In this document: one piece after another, positions 46,738 through 57,370 of the stretch
How positions within the stretch are numbered: the stretch's first letter is position 1
Layout of the letters: every line of letters begins with the position of its first letter
Assembly: GCF_029227915.1 (NCBI RefSeq)
Contig: NC_079875.1
Coordinates: forward strand, 5,086,001 to 5,150,000
Source: Hydractinia symbiolongicarpus
Taxonomy: Eukaryota > Cnidaria > Hydrozoa > Anthoathecata > Hydractiniidae
DNA length: 64,000 nt
Direction of reading: 5' to 3'
The notes under the pieces: model-generated
The model's database searches: none
What the model was told of the DNA's origin: nothing
Seen by the model: only the letters and a program-made list of their open reading frames with translations
Made by a program: the position numbers and the translations under genes

Positions 46738-47640
46738 AAAGCATAAAAAATGAGACAAGTGGACTTCAAGAAATAACATTCTTCCTAATTTATCATGATT
46801 GCCTGAACTCAACGATTACACTGGGCGCTGTCGTAGCGCTTCACTTAAAAATGTAGATAAATAAGTCATTTTTTACTGTGGGACCAATCCTAGCCGTCAG
46901 CGCGCGCTGAAGAAATAGAGACAGTTTCAAAAACTACATTTCATTGAGCTTCTAACGGTATCAGTCCGTTTGAGTTACAACGGTTGCATCACATATTCGT
47001 ACCAACATGTATTTAGCGATATGTTTCTGATATTACTAGGTTGCATCGCTTTTAACGGTGAAACGATTGACTGTGGGACTTAATTGAACTGATATTAGAC
47101 TTTGAACTTATAAATGTGATAAATGAGACAATTGGACTCCAAGAAATAACATTCTTCTTAATTTGACATGATTGCTTGAACTCAACGATTACACTAGGCG
47201 CTGTGGTAGCGCTTGATTTGAAAATGTAGACAAGTAAGTCATTCTTTACTGTGGGACCAATCCTAGCCGTTAGCGCGCGCTGAAGAAATAGAGACAGTTT
47301 CAAAAACTACATTTCATTGAGTTTCTAACGGTATCAGGCCGTTTGAGTTACAACGGTTGCGTCACATATTCGTACGAACATGTACTTAGCGATATGTTTC
47401 AGATATTACTAGGTTGCATGGCTTTTAAAAGTGAAGCGATTGACTGTGGGACTTAATTGAACTGATTTTGGACTTTGACCTTATAAATGTTATAAATGAG
47501 ACGTTTGGATTCCAAGAAATCACATTCTTCTTTATTTAACATGATTGCTGGAACTATGCTATTACAGTGTGTGTTGTGGTAGCGCTTTATTTAAATATGT
47601 AGATAAATAAGTCTTTTTATACTGTGGGACCAATCCTAGC
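46738..47640. repeat. 373-bp tandem repeat, about 2.4 copies
   Basis: The anchor GGACCAATCCTAGCC occurs at 46881, 47254 and 47627, spaced exactly 373 bp. Units share AATGAGACA...CCAAGAAATAACATTCTTC and TTGCATC...TGACTGTGGGACTTAATTG. Copies differ at a modest number of sites. The third copy stops just after the anchor. Confidence 0.9.
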
Positions 47641-48122
47641 CTATCAAGTAGGTATAGTTTAGCAAGATGTTTCCATAGAATGTCAAGCGAGGTTAAACAT
47701 TTTGAAAGAAATTTGTACTAAAAGGTTATGATTGTACATAAAATATTTACTATGGAAATGTTAGGCATAAACATATTTTCAGTTTTGAATTTCGCAGATT
47801 GTTGTGCTCTTTGAAAAAATAATGAGTAGTAGTAGGGAAGGCTTATTACAGTTCTTTTGTAATATCGCGGTCAAACAAATTTTGCTTGTGACATCACAGC
47901 TTCTATCTCCACAAAATCCGCTGATCATCAACGCATGCGCAGTAATACCAACATGAAGGGGAAACTCCATACCAACATCCTGCCAAATCTTCGACCATAT
48001 AAAATACCTACCTAAAGATAAGACAAAAAAAGCTACATGGAGGAGACTAAAAATGCCCAAAATGTAGACAATTTTTATATACGGACAATTTAAGGATCAA
48101 GTATGATGTACAGCTGACAAAA
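47641..48122. other. No gene recognised
   Basis: The minus-strand 93-codon frame at 47779-48060 has no recognisable domain. Nothing else is visible. Confidence 0.4.
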
Positions 48123-48450
48123 ATGTGCATGAAATGCTTTAATGTTCAACAAGCTGCTGCCTTAGCAAAACGTCGGAGAAAATATCGTAATGGCATAGTG
48201 TGTCCCTGTTGTAAAGAACTTAAATTTGACTTTGAGTATAGAATAATCGAAAAAAAAGGCCGAGATTTAGCACAAATTGAATCGAGTGCCTTGATTTTAT
48301 ACAAGCTGATCCCTTAACAAAACGTCAGAAAAAATATGGTAATGGTAAGCTGTGTCCCTATTGTAAGGAATTAAATTTGATTTTGAGTATATGATAATAG
48401 ACAAAAAAAACAAAATTTAGTACAAATTGCATCGAGTGCTTAATCAAGAA
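48123..48450 (+). pseudogene. Duplicated small zinc-ribbon-like fragment
   Basis: AKRRRKYRNGIVCPCCKELK (48150-48230) and TKRQKKYGNGKLCPYCKELN (48310-48375) are two copies of one segment with a C-P-x-C pair, about 155 bp apart. The second is interrupted. They stand just upstream of the polymerase B region on the same strand and may be an N-terminal relic of the same element. Function not known. Confidence 0.4.
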
Positions 48451-48590
48451 CGCAAGCAAGGCAGAGTTAAACCGACAAAATTATTTAGACTGGTTATATC
48501 GTGGCATGCCATATACAGGGTAAGAAACAAATCTTTTAGGGGAAAACCCTACCCAAAACTCAGCAACCTTCGGCACCACTTCAAAAAATT

Positions 48591-48926
48591 ATGTATATAA
48601 GAAAAGAGATGAGCTGGTTTAGGAATGCAATTAGCAAACTATATATCACCGTGTCGGCACCAGTAGCAGCAACTCGCGACACTCTTGCCGACCGACTACA
48701 GAGTGTGCGGGATACCGTTGCTTTCTGCTACAACAAGGCAAAGAAACAATTTTCAGGAGGGACAACGCTTCACGATGAGGTCGAACAGGAAGCAAGAGAA
48801 GACTACACGGAGGACATCCAGGGACGGTATGTTGGAAGATGGAAAAAGAGTCAAAAATGGCGATTCAAAAACCATTTAAATAGCTCTCTAACAAACACAA
48901 TTGTGGAAAAATTGAACACCACATAA
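48591..48926 (+). CDS. Small basic ORF before polymerase B, element-encoded
   Basis: A 111-codon frame reads SWFRNAISKLYITVSAPVAA, then DRLQSVRDTVAFCYNKAKKQ, followed by an acidic EVEQEAREDYTED. A short amphipathic N-terminal helix followed by an R/L-rich repeat is similar to small ORFs that precede polymerase B in cnidarian Polinton-type elements. It ends two bases before the next start at 48929. No known activity. Confidence 0.45.
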   Translation: MYIRKEMSWFRNAISKLYITVSAPVAATRDTLADRLQSVRDTVAFCYNKAKKQFSGGTTLHDEVEQEAREDYTEDIQGRYVGRWKKSQKWRFKNHLNSSLTNTIVEKLNTT

Positions 48927-48928
48927 AA

Positions 48929-51900
48929 ATGCACGTTAAGGTTGTGTACAGTTTCAGCTCTGATATTTACAAGGGTGGAGGTGGTGTGTCTGACTACCAC
49001 AAAATTAAGGGCTCCATGTCGCTGTCGAGTATAGCGGAAATCGAAGCGTTCATTGAAGAATGCGAGATGAAGCGTTTCGATCTGGAGGATGGCGACTTTT
49101 TTGGACTAAGCATACGAGGGGAAAATTGTCTATTATCACGTTCAAATCAAGGTGATAAATACACGTGAACCTCTCCTAGGCTGTGGCTCTCTCTCAGATT
49201 GGTTGCGAAAGAAGAGGTGCATCTACGCCATAGATGGGAAAATAGAACGAACGGACAACTTATGCTTTTGGAGGTGCTTAGCTGTAAGAGAGAAGGCACA
49301 ATGGCGACTCGTCTATGGTCAAAAGCAGTACAAAAAGGGTTTAAATGGCATCAATCTTGGTATGCTGGACGGGCACTGCTTTTACATCAAAGATGTAGAC
49401 GTGCTGACCCAACACTGGCAATGCAAGGTGTGCGGCCAAGTTTGTAACGAGGTTTGGAATCTCACGCGGCATAAGAGGAACGAATGCAAGGGCGTCAAGC
49501 CGACGATTATCTGCAAATGGGGAAGGTCAAACGTATACCGAGAGGAGGGGATAAGGTCTTTTACGATAAGGGTTTTAGCTACGATGCCTCAAAAGGGATC
49601 GAATACATGTCAAATCAAACTGAAATGCCAATTCATCATGGGCGATGTGGACATGGAGGAGGACGCGTTATCCGGGATTTTAAGAAGGAGTGGAAAGTGG
49701 ACGGCTATGAACCTATCACAAAGACCGTCTATGAATACCACGATTGTAAGTGGCACGGATGTCCCTGTCAGCCCAAGAGAACCAAAGCGGACAAGACTAG
49801 TTATAGTGCAACCCTGTCTAAGGAAAAAATGATATTTGAAAAAGGGTACAGCCTTATCACAGCCTGGGAATGTGAAAAACCAACCAAAATCAAGAGGTAC
49901 TTTCAGAAAGAATTCAAACCCTACCCCCACTATATTGTATTTGACTTTGAAGCTCTCCTATCACCTTTAAATTACCACCAAACATCTTATCTAACATACC
50001 TTTTGAGACATGTTCCCGTCAGTGTTGGTATTGCCGATAGTCGGAGATCCAACGTTTATTGAACACGAGGATCCCAAGGTTTTGGTGAAACAGTTTGTAG
50101 AGCAGCTGGAAAAGAGGCACGCCCTCATTGTGAAGGAAGTTGAGAGAATGTACCCCAAACTCGATGATTTTGACATGCTTTCCAAGAACCAGTAGTTGTG
50201 GAATGAGTGGTTAAACCAAGTAGCTGTAATCATGTTTAACAGCGGCAAATTGGACCATGTCGCGCCTGTCGCGCACGAGGACTTTTATAGCCGTCTAAGT
50301 GGGAAAAACACGCTATCTCGCGAAGAGTGCGAAAAATCCGTGCTAAGCTTTACAGACGAAGCTGCGTCACCATGATGGACAGGTTGTGTGAGTACAACCT
50401 GGCCGATGTGGAACCTTTCATTGAAGAAATGGACAAGACGAGGCTGCAGTATTACGAAGATGAGATAGATATTTTAAAGGACGCGGTAAGTATTTCGGGG
50501 TTATCAATGCGCTACGTACGTACGAACAAGGATCTACGGTTGAACCACAAGTTAGAGCTATACGCCCCGAGGGGGGCCATGCAGGCACAGGTGTAAAGAC
50601 TCTTGATATAGCAAGACTTGTAAGAATTGTAAAGAGGTACAGAAGGCATGTGAAAAATGTACAAAGAACGAGGCCTACGAACTTTTGCGGACGGGTATGC
50701 TGGGTGGTCCCGTGATCGTATTCTGTAGATACCACGAAGGAGGCGTGACTGATATCAGATCTCACGTGTACAAGGAACCCCACAAGTGCAATACCATTTT
50801 GGGGTACAAAGCAAACATGCTCTACCCAAGTACCCTGATGCAAGACTTTCCTTGTGGGAAGGAGCAGCTGATCAAGGTGGCTATACCGACATCAAAAAGC
50901 AATATCGAGCTACAGGCGCCAAGTGTGCGAGATGGCTCGTTGTTTGGGTTTGCGCAGATCGATATCGGGGTACTCGAAGATCTGTATGACAAATTCAGCG
51001 AAATTTCCCCACTGTTTGTCGTGAACGAAATATCTGACGATCAAATCCCTAAGCGCATGCACGAGTACTTGAAAAGGCGCCAAGTGTGCGAGATGGCTCG
51101 TTGTTTGGGTTTGCGCAGATCGATATCGGGGTACTCGAAGATCTGTATGACAAATTCAGCGAAATTTCCCCACTGTTTGTCGTGAACGAAATATCTGACG
51201 ATCAAATCCCTGAGCGCATGCACGAGTACTTGAGAAGTACGGGGCACAAGCGTGTTCCAGGTACACGCAAGCTTCTGAGGTTTTCAAAAGCTGAAAAGAT
51301 ATTGTTGTATACACCCTTACTGAAATGGTACCTTGACCATGGGGTGAAAGTGACTGCTTTATACCGGTTTCTCAAGTACACCTTGGATGGTTTGCTAAGG
51401 AGATTGCCGATGCATGACGACAAGCTGATAAAGACCCCGACAAACGTATTGCGGGGGATACAGCCAAGTTGAAAGGCAACTTGGTCTACAGCAAAATAAT
51501 TGAGGACCTAACACACATGCCAATACAACCTATACGATGGATGGAAAGGAGGTTGATGCAGCCCTCCGAAGCCCATACCTCGGGGACCTTATAGAGATTG
51601 GAGATGCGTATGAGGTTAGAAGGGCAGACACAAGTGTACTATCGATAGGGCTTAAAACTGTGGTATCGCAGTGTATCAACTACCCAAACTTCGTATGTTG
51701 GAATTCTATTGCGATTTTCTGGACAGATCCGTGGATCGGTAAGATTTCGACTACATCTAGATGGGCACTGACAAAGCCTGTTTTGCCATCTCTGTGGGAT
51801 AAATACTCGAGTCGAACAGGAGGGCTATTCAAAGCGAAATTCATCGGGTTTCAATTGATTGCCCTGACGGCAAAGTGCTACTTTGTGGAATGATAATATA

Positions 51901-52140
51901 GTGCAAAATTCTTCTCCAAGGGCATGCCAAAGAAGCAAAACACCGTGACATAGGACAGGTACCTGAGAACGCCAAAGGGTGGTCTAAACAAGGCCAAAAA
52001 CGTAGGTTTCCGGGTGCACAACCAGGGTATGGTTACGTATGAACAGAATAAACTTGGTATCTCGGCGTTTTATGACAAAAGAGTTGTACATGACGACGGG
52101 ATACCTCTGGCGTCTTTGTATTTTTAACGTGTCCAATTTA
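48929..52140 (+). pseudogene. Protein-primed DNA polymerase B (Polinton/Maverick type), copy 1, decayed
   Basis: Plus-strand segments in order: VKVVYSFSSDIYKGGGGVSD; LLGCGSLSDWLRKKRCIYAI and NLCFWRCLAV; a zinc finger CKVCGQVCNEVWNLTRHK; YEPITKTVYEYHDCKWHGC; 3'-5' exonuclease start YIVFDFEALL; MMDRLCEYNLADVEPFIEEM; and palm motif A region GYKANMLYPSTLMQDFPCGK. Then follow EKILLYTPLLKWYLDHGVKV and a ruined motif C (stop and MGTD in place of MDTD). At least five frameshifts and several stops occur. The order matches the pPolB of Polinton-like elements, which replicates the element by protein priming. In motif A the catalytic Asp position holds Lys. No capsid, ATPase or protease gene was found nearby, so only a fragment is present. 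Confidence 0.85.
50915..51236 (+). repeat. 161-bp direct duplication inside polymerase B copy 1
   Basis: GGCGCCAAGTGTGCGAGATG begins at 50915 and again at 51076. The two units are nearly identical (AAGCGCATGCACGAG against GAGCGCATGCACGAG). Because 161 is not a multiple of 3 the duplication breaks the frame and repeats the FGFAQIDIGVLEDLYDKF segment. Confidence 0.9.
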
Positions 52141-52766
52141 TGTTATTAACCATCAAAGTTGATAAAATAAAATAATGCCTTAAGAAAAAGACTGAGAGCG
52201 ATTCTTTTGCTTTGGCAACTGTAGTCACAGGTGGAGTTGAATTAAACCAATGGAAGTGAAAGTGTTCCATATCAGCCAGGGATAAGATCCAAGATTGAAA
52301 TTTAGTGTTTGCTAAAGTTGGTTAAACTATTTATTCTCAAAAAGAAAAGCGTGGTTACAGAAGCATTTTAAGGTTCTTTGCATTTTATCTTTTTTTAAAA
52401 TTTCATAAGTTGTATTAAAAGGCAAGTCGTCTTAAACGGTTCTGCTTATTTCATTCATAAACGCACATGCAGCAGTAATCATTTTAATTGTCAGGCAGCC
52501 ATATTCAGTCTACGGCCACTATCATGAGCACCAGTATTGGTAATGAATTAATATCAGTAATATTGGAAATAATTACCGATACCTTTCGTATCAATAATAG
52601 ATTGATATTGATAATACCAATACAATCATAAGAGAAGTATCGATAACATTATTAGCACTACCGATACTTGCTAAAAATGTAATGATACTTGTAATTTTTG
52701 ATTACCAATACTATCGTTATTTCTTTTGTTTTATTATCAATACTACCGATAAAATAATTACCTATA
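52141..52766. other. Noncoding, with a cluster of CCGATA/TATCGATA motifs
   Basis: From about 52540 to 52760 there are many loose repeats of TACCGATA, TATCGATA and AATACCAATAC in both orientations. No gene is seen. This may be a decayed satellite. Confidence 0.4.
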
Positions 52767-53402
52767 TTATAGGTTGTTACCGTTTTCCCCAAAACCGTCA
52801 CTATCTGTATTCTCTGCAAAAAGCCACAAGATATAATGGGTTTTAATGACGTTTTTAGGCTGTACATAATTTAATGTACAAGTGGTGCAGTGTCTAATGT
52901 AGTACTCCACTATCCCTCTTGGAATTTTGCTATAAGCTCTGTTTATCTGAAATTTAATGTAATAATATATATCACTAATGAACATGTATCTTTGGTGCAT
53001 CATTTTCCCATAAATAGGATATCCTACCAATTAGACGACTGGATCGATAATTATATAAGATGTTAGAAATACATATTAAATTTTCGCATGTATATACGTA
53101 CACGTACATTAAATTTATATTATATAAGAATTAATAAAAAATGATCTTTTAGATGAAAAAGTATATCAACGAGACCAAGGGTAGGTTAACTCATTATCGC
53201 ATAATTTTTTTCTTTGTATGCGACGAAGAATGCCTGGTTGTATTACTTTATGATCTTTAAAGTAACTAACAATAGTGTTGTAGGTACATTCTGTAATTAT
53301 GCTAGAACTTTTAGTGTTTACTTCTTCTCCTAACCACTCATCGAAGTCATCATGGGGAGGTTTCACATTTCTACTTACACATGTTTTTCCAAAATACTGC
53401 AA
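52767..53402 (-). pseudogene. Integrase zinc-binding-like fragment (KRBA2/gypsy-type), decayed
   Basis: Minus strand: first SIITECTYNTIVSYFKDHKV and LRRIQRKKL (53300-53190), then, after a break, MMHQRYMFISDIYYYIKFQI, AYSKIPRGIVEYYIRHCTTC and LNYVQPKNVIK (53010-52850). The spacing of H, then I-x-x-Y-x-x-I, then I-V-x-x-Y-I-x-x-C-x2-C fits an H2C2 zinc domain that precedes an integrase core. No core follows here. The call rests on pattern only. Confidence 0.45.
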
Positions 53403-53560
53403 AAAATGAAAGAATGTACCCTGCTAGACTAATTTTATTTTGCAAAATCATGGGCCAGATGACAAAGTAGGTAGCTGTATTTAAATAACAAACCATATCT
53501 TAATACTAAACCATACGAATAAATCTCCCATAAACTAAACCATAAATTAATTTTTTCTTT

Positions 53561-53760
53561 TCATTTTTTCAAAATGGATGTGAATTCTGGTATATATACT
53601 AGGTTTTCCATTTGCTGCGCTAAAGGAATAAACCTCGCCATGAACCCGAAGAGCTTGTCTGGCAGTTTGTTTCGATCGCTTAAAATACGACCGGTAGTGG
53701 AGCAAACACTGCATATTTTGCCGTGTTGAACACCGGCCAGCTCCAGTGCCAGGCTATTTC
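53561..53760 (-). pseudogene. hAT transposase C-terminal fragment
   Basis: The minus strand is open for about 65 codons ending at the stop at 53561-53563. It includes VCSTTGRILSDRNKLPDKLF and then ARFIPLAQQMENLVYIPEF. The [VC]-[FC]-S-T-x-G-R-I-x-x-x-x-R-N-x-L block is the C-terminal dimerisation signature of hAT transposases. The catalytic part is absent. Confidence 0.5.
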
Positions 53761-54212
53761 GTCTCGCCGTCCCGTTATAAGAAAGTCACAAAGTGCCTGG
53801 AGGTCAAGGTTGGGTTACATCTACAGCGCGTTAAAGGAGTTTTGTGTTTAATTCGATTGTTTATCGAACTGTTTATACATCAGCGGTACTTATTCAGCAT
53901 ACGTTAATATTATTCAGAGATAAACGCTCTACTGAAGATTTTCCACCAAAAGCAAAAAGAAATTACACATTTAAAAGATAAATCACTGCTTTTACTTCCA
54001 CTATTTTTATTTCATTTTAAACTTATTTACTTTAACAAACTTCATTGAGGTGTGACATAACCGAGCTTTCTTATTTTTTTGAAATAATAACCACCTCGCG
54101 CATAATTTTTCATTAATTAAAAAGAATTATCAAGATAACAAATTCTCTCTGAACTTTCACAATTGTCCAACACTTCAGACCGCTTTAATACACTTAGTTC
54201 TCGGTCGCTTTC
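53761..54212. other. No gene recognised
   Basis: AT-rich DNA left of the tandem duplication. Confidence 0.4.
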
Positions 54213-57150
54213 CGTTAAAATACGGCAGCGTACCGGGTACGAAATTGAATTTGAAACGTTCAAATCTGGTGAAACACCAACATCTGGTAAATGGCAAGAG
54301 AAATGCGTGTAATCCAAGCTGAGAAACGAACAAGAATTTAAAAACAGCACCTTGCGCACATTCGAATGTTCGCGACAGCATTGAAAAGTTGCATGTCGTT
54401 TTCAATAAGGAACAATGCAGATATCTTAAATGTAAAAAGCAAATCTACTTGCCGATTCTTATCAAAAGAATTGTTTTCAAAAAGAGAGATTTTACTTGTT
54501 TAATCATTTCTTTTCAAAAGCAAGTTTGAAAAGAAAATATCTTTATTTTTCACACAGGCATCTGTACAAAATGTTTTTCCCCTTATGATTCCCAGTTCGA
54601 GAGGAGAGAGGACATGGACTTGCTCATTTTCTAATATGTGCATGATGATAAACATGTACTTTTCACGAAAATATATGTATTTTATACCGATCGCTATTTT
54701 CCTAAGCTTAACAACAAAAAAATATTTACTATATTTATTAAACCATATTCTGCATGTCCTCCATAATTCAGATCTATTCGAGCCTGTCATTCCCCGCTCG
54801 CAATAACAATTCACTCTTCCTTTGCGCGAAATAGTTACACCGTTGATGTCTGAATACTGTGCTTTCTTTGCAACACAGGCGTTAATACACCCTTCCACAG
54901 TTTTCTTATACCCCATATGAATTTCAAGACCACCAGTACCATCTCCTTGTATGAACTTGCATGGCGCGTCTAAAATATGAATGATGAAGGCAGGGCGCAT
55001 AGTAAATTAAGAATTAGAATGCGATGCAGGCCGAGGTAACAGTAAAAAGGTTTTATATACCTGGAAGGGACATAAAGCACGTTTTCCATTTGGAGTTTCC
55101 ATTTGTATCAGTCATGCCTATTTCACAATAGCATTTAAATTTATCAGCGGTTTTGCTAGGAATCGTAACACCGTTTATTTTTGGGTTCTTCCATCTCATT
55201 ACTGCACACGCATCGGTGCATGCCGAGGCTGTTCTCTTGTGGCCAATGTAAACCTCTGTTCCACCCGATCCATCACCGGTGATAAAATTGCAAGATAATT
55301 CTAAATGAATGATAATGATTTAGAAAAGCGATGCATTTACGGCAAACACACTGAAACCGTTGTTACTAGTTCAAACAAACAAAATACTAAAGGAAATATT
55401 CAGAATTTGGCTTAAATTGAATAATTAAATCCAAAATTTACTTGGTGGAGATATAAGACACGTTTTCCATCTGGAGTTTCCGTTTGTAGCAGTCATGCCT
55501 ATTTCACAATAGCACTTGAATCTATCAGCAGTTTTGCTAGGAATCGTTACTCCGTTTATCTTCGTGTTCGTCGATCTCATTGCTGCACATGCACTGATAC
55601 ATGCTGAGGCTGTTCTCTTGTAGCCAATATAAACCTCCGTTCCACCCGATCCATCACCAATGATAAAATTGCATGAAAATTCTAATGAATTAATAACAAT
55701 GCACGTAAGTTCTTTAAATAACCCGACTAAAATAGTGATACAAAGTTTGAAATAATTTAATAATAACCTAATTTACCTGGAAGCTGCATAAGTCTGCCAT
55801 CTCGTATTTTTATTTGTTCCTGTCATCCCTATTTCACAGTAACATTTTACCATGTTGCCAGTTTTCTTACTGGGAATTGTGACTCCGTTTATTTTAGGAT
55901 ATTGCCATCTCTTTTCTGTACACGCCTTTATGCAATGCGAAATTGTTCTCTTGTATCCAATTAATATTTCCGTTCCACCTGATCCATCGCCAGGAATAAA
56001 ATTGCAACGAAATTCTGAAAAAATAAAAGCATTTAAGAAATAATACAACATATGCGCTAGAAATGAGCTAAATTAATCCTTGAAAGAAACGGACTTCAAC
56101 AAGAATATATATAAACCATAACCCATAAAATGTAAATCTTACCTTTAGCTTTAACTTTGGTGACAGTTATTAGCAAAAGGAACCAGAGCAACTGCATGTT
56201 TCCTCTCTTGAATTGAGTAGACGTGGCTAGGTAGATAACGTTTTACTTAAATCGGCGTAGATATTATTTTCTACATAAACTGTACAACAGTTTCTTAGAT
56301 AAATATGAATGCGGATATTTTCAAGCTTCGAGATAAAATAAATTTAGAACAAAAATTTTCCTAAACATTACATTATCAATTCACTATGGAAATAATTCTT
56401 ATGTCAACATCAGTAAACATTCCAATCCATCATGCCAAAATGAAATTAAATCGCTTGAGTAATGTTTGGTAGAAAACTTTCTGATTTCAGTAGAAATAAA
56501 ACTGGCCTTACGTGATTTTGTCAGCTTTTACTTTTTCTTTAAGTTGAATTTGATTTGAATCAACGTGGTGCAAACTTATATAGCGTTTATAACTTCACAT
56601 CACTCACGCATGACTTGAACCAAAGTAGTGCTGAGGGAATTAATTTAATAAATTCTGCTAAATAATCGCTCTAGTTTTTTGTCTGTAACAACGAACTGAG
56701 CGTTGCTTTTCACTGGTTAACAATTAACTCCGCGCTCGTGTGTCTACTTTTCATTCATAAGTGATTGTGTAGCATGCTCATCAATTCCATCTACTTCTCC
56801 CCATGTGTACCCTCAAAAGTTTCTTGCAATGTAAGAAAAACCTTGGGTTAGTTATGTTTCTCGTTTTGGTTTGAAATAATTTAGTTTGACAAACTTTTGC
56901 TGGGCAAGATATTGCAAATAACACGAGTTTTGGCTTTCTTTCGGGTTACCTTTCCAGCAAAACCTTTAAAAGTGACCATTCGCGAAAATTGTTGCCTTCC
57001 CCAGAGCGATGTTAACTTTTGTTGTGTTTAGTTTTCATTATCTTTGTTCTATAAATGGACTGCAAATTGCATTTTAATTAAACGTTAAGTGCAAAAAATT
57101 TCCCGAATAAGAAAATAAATTACAAAGTGTTACAAAGTGTGACATAAAAA
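54213..57150. repeat. Segmental tandem duplication, copy 1 (~2.9 kb)
   Basis: It matches 57371-60263 in order and orientation. The part from 55440 to 57150 (exons 1-3 and about 950 bp of upstream DNA) is almost identical between copies. The left part (54213-55300) has small indels. Each copy carries one secreted-domain gene with its own upstream region. Confidence 0.92.
54500..56197 (-). CDS. Secreted multi-domain Cys-rich protein, paralog 1
   Basis: Exons: 56197-56143 (signal peptide MQLLWFLLLITVTKVKAK), 56014-55777, 55681-55442, 55300-55061 and 54969-54500. Exons 2-5 each encode one copy of a ~75-residue domain: C-x-F-I-x-G-D-G-x-G-G-x-E at the start, G-Y-K-x-T, C-I-x-A-C, then I-N-G-V-T, C-Y-C-E-x-G-M-T and W-x-T-C near the end. 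Six cysteines per domain suggest disulfides in an extracellular, PAN/apple-like fold; I cannot name it. Exons 3 and 4 are 240 bp with phase 1 at both ends. Exon 2 is 238 bp and leaves phase 2, and has Tyr for the last Cys, so including it shifts the frame; skipping it restores it. After the fourth domain exon 5 continues about 85 residues to a stop. Confidence 0.7.
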
Positions 57151-57370
57151 GGATTAAAATTTTGAATTGAAGAGCAAATTTCCCCGCACGGAAAGAATCG
57201 AATAAAAAACTTTAGTAACGGTCAATTCCTAAATGATTAACGAATCATACTAAGGAATTTTGTAGCACACCATTGTATAGAGAATCAAATATGAAAGATA
57301 ATAAAACGATCTTTTTGGCTTTTTTACACAATACCAGGCAGTCAGAAAGGCTTATCCCATATCGTTGGAA
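57151..57370. other. Spacer between the two duplicate copies
   Basis: Sequence absent from the other flanks, except CATATCGTTGGAACT at 57358-57372, which recurs at 60265-60279 right after copy 2. Confidence 0.6.

Noticed and set aside
50418-50843. 141-codon minus-strand frame
   Set aside because: Antisense to polymerase B, whose motifs on the plus strand are unmistakable.
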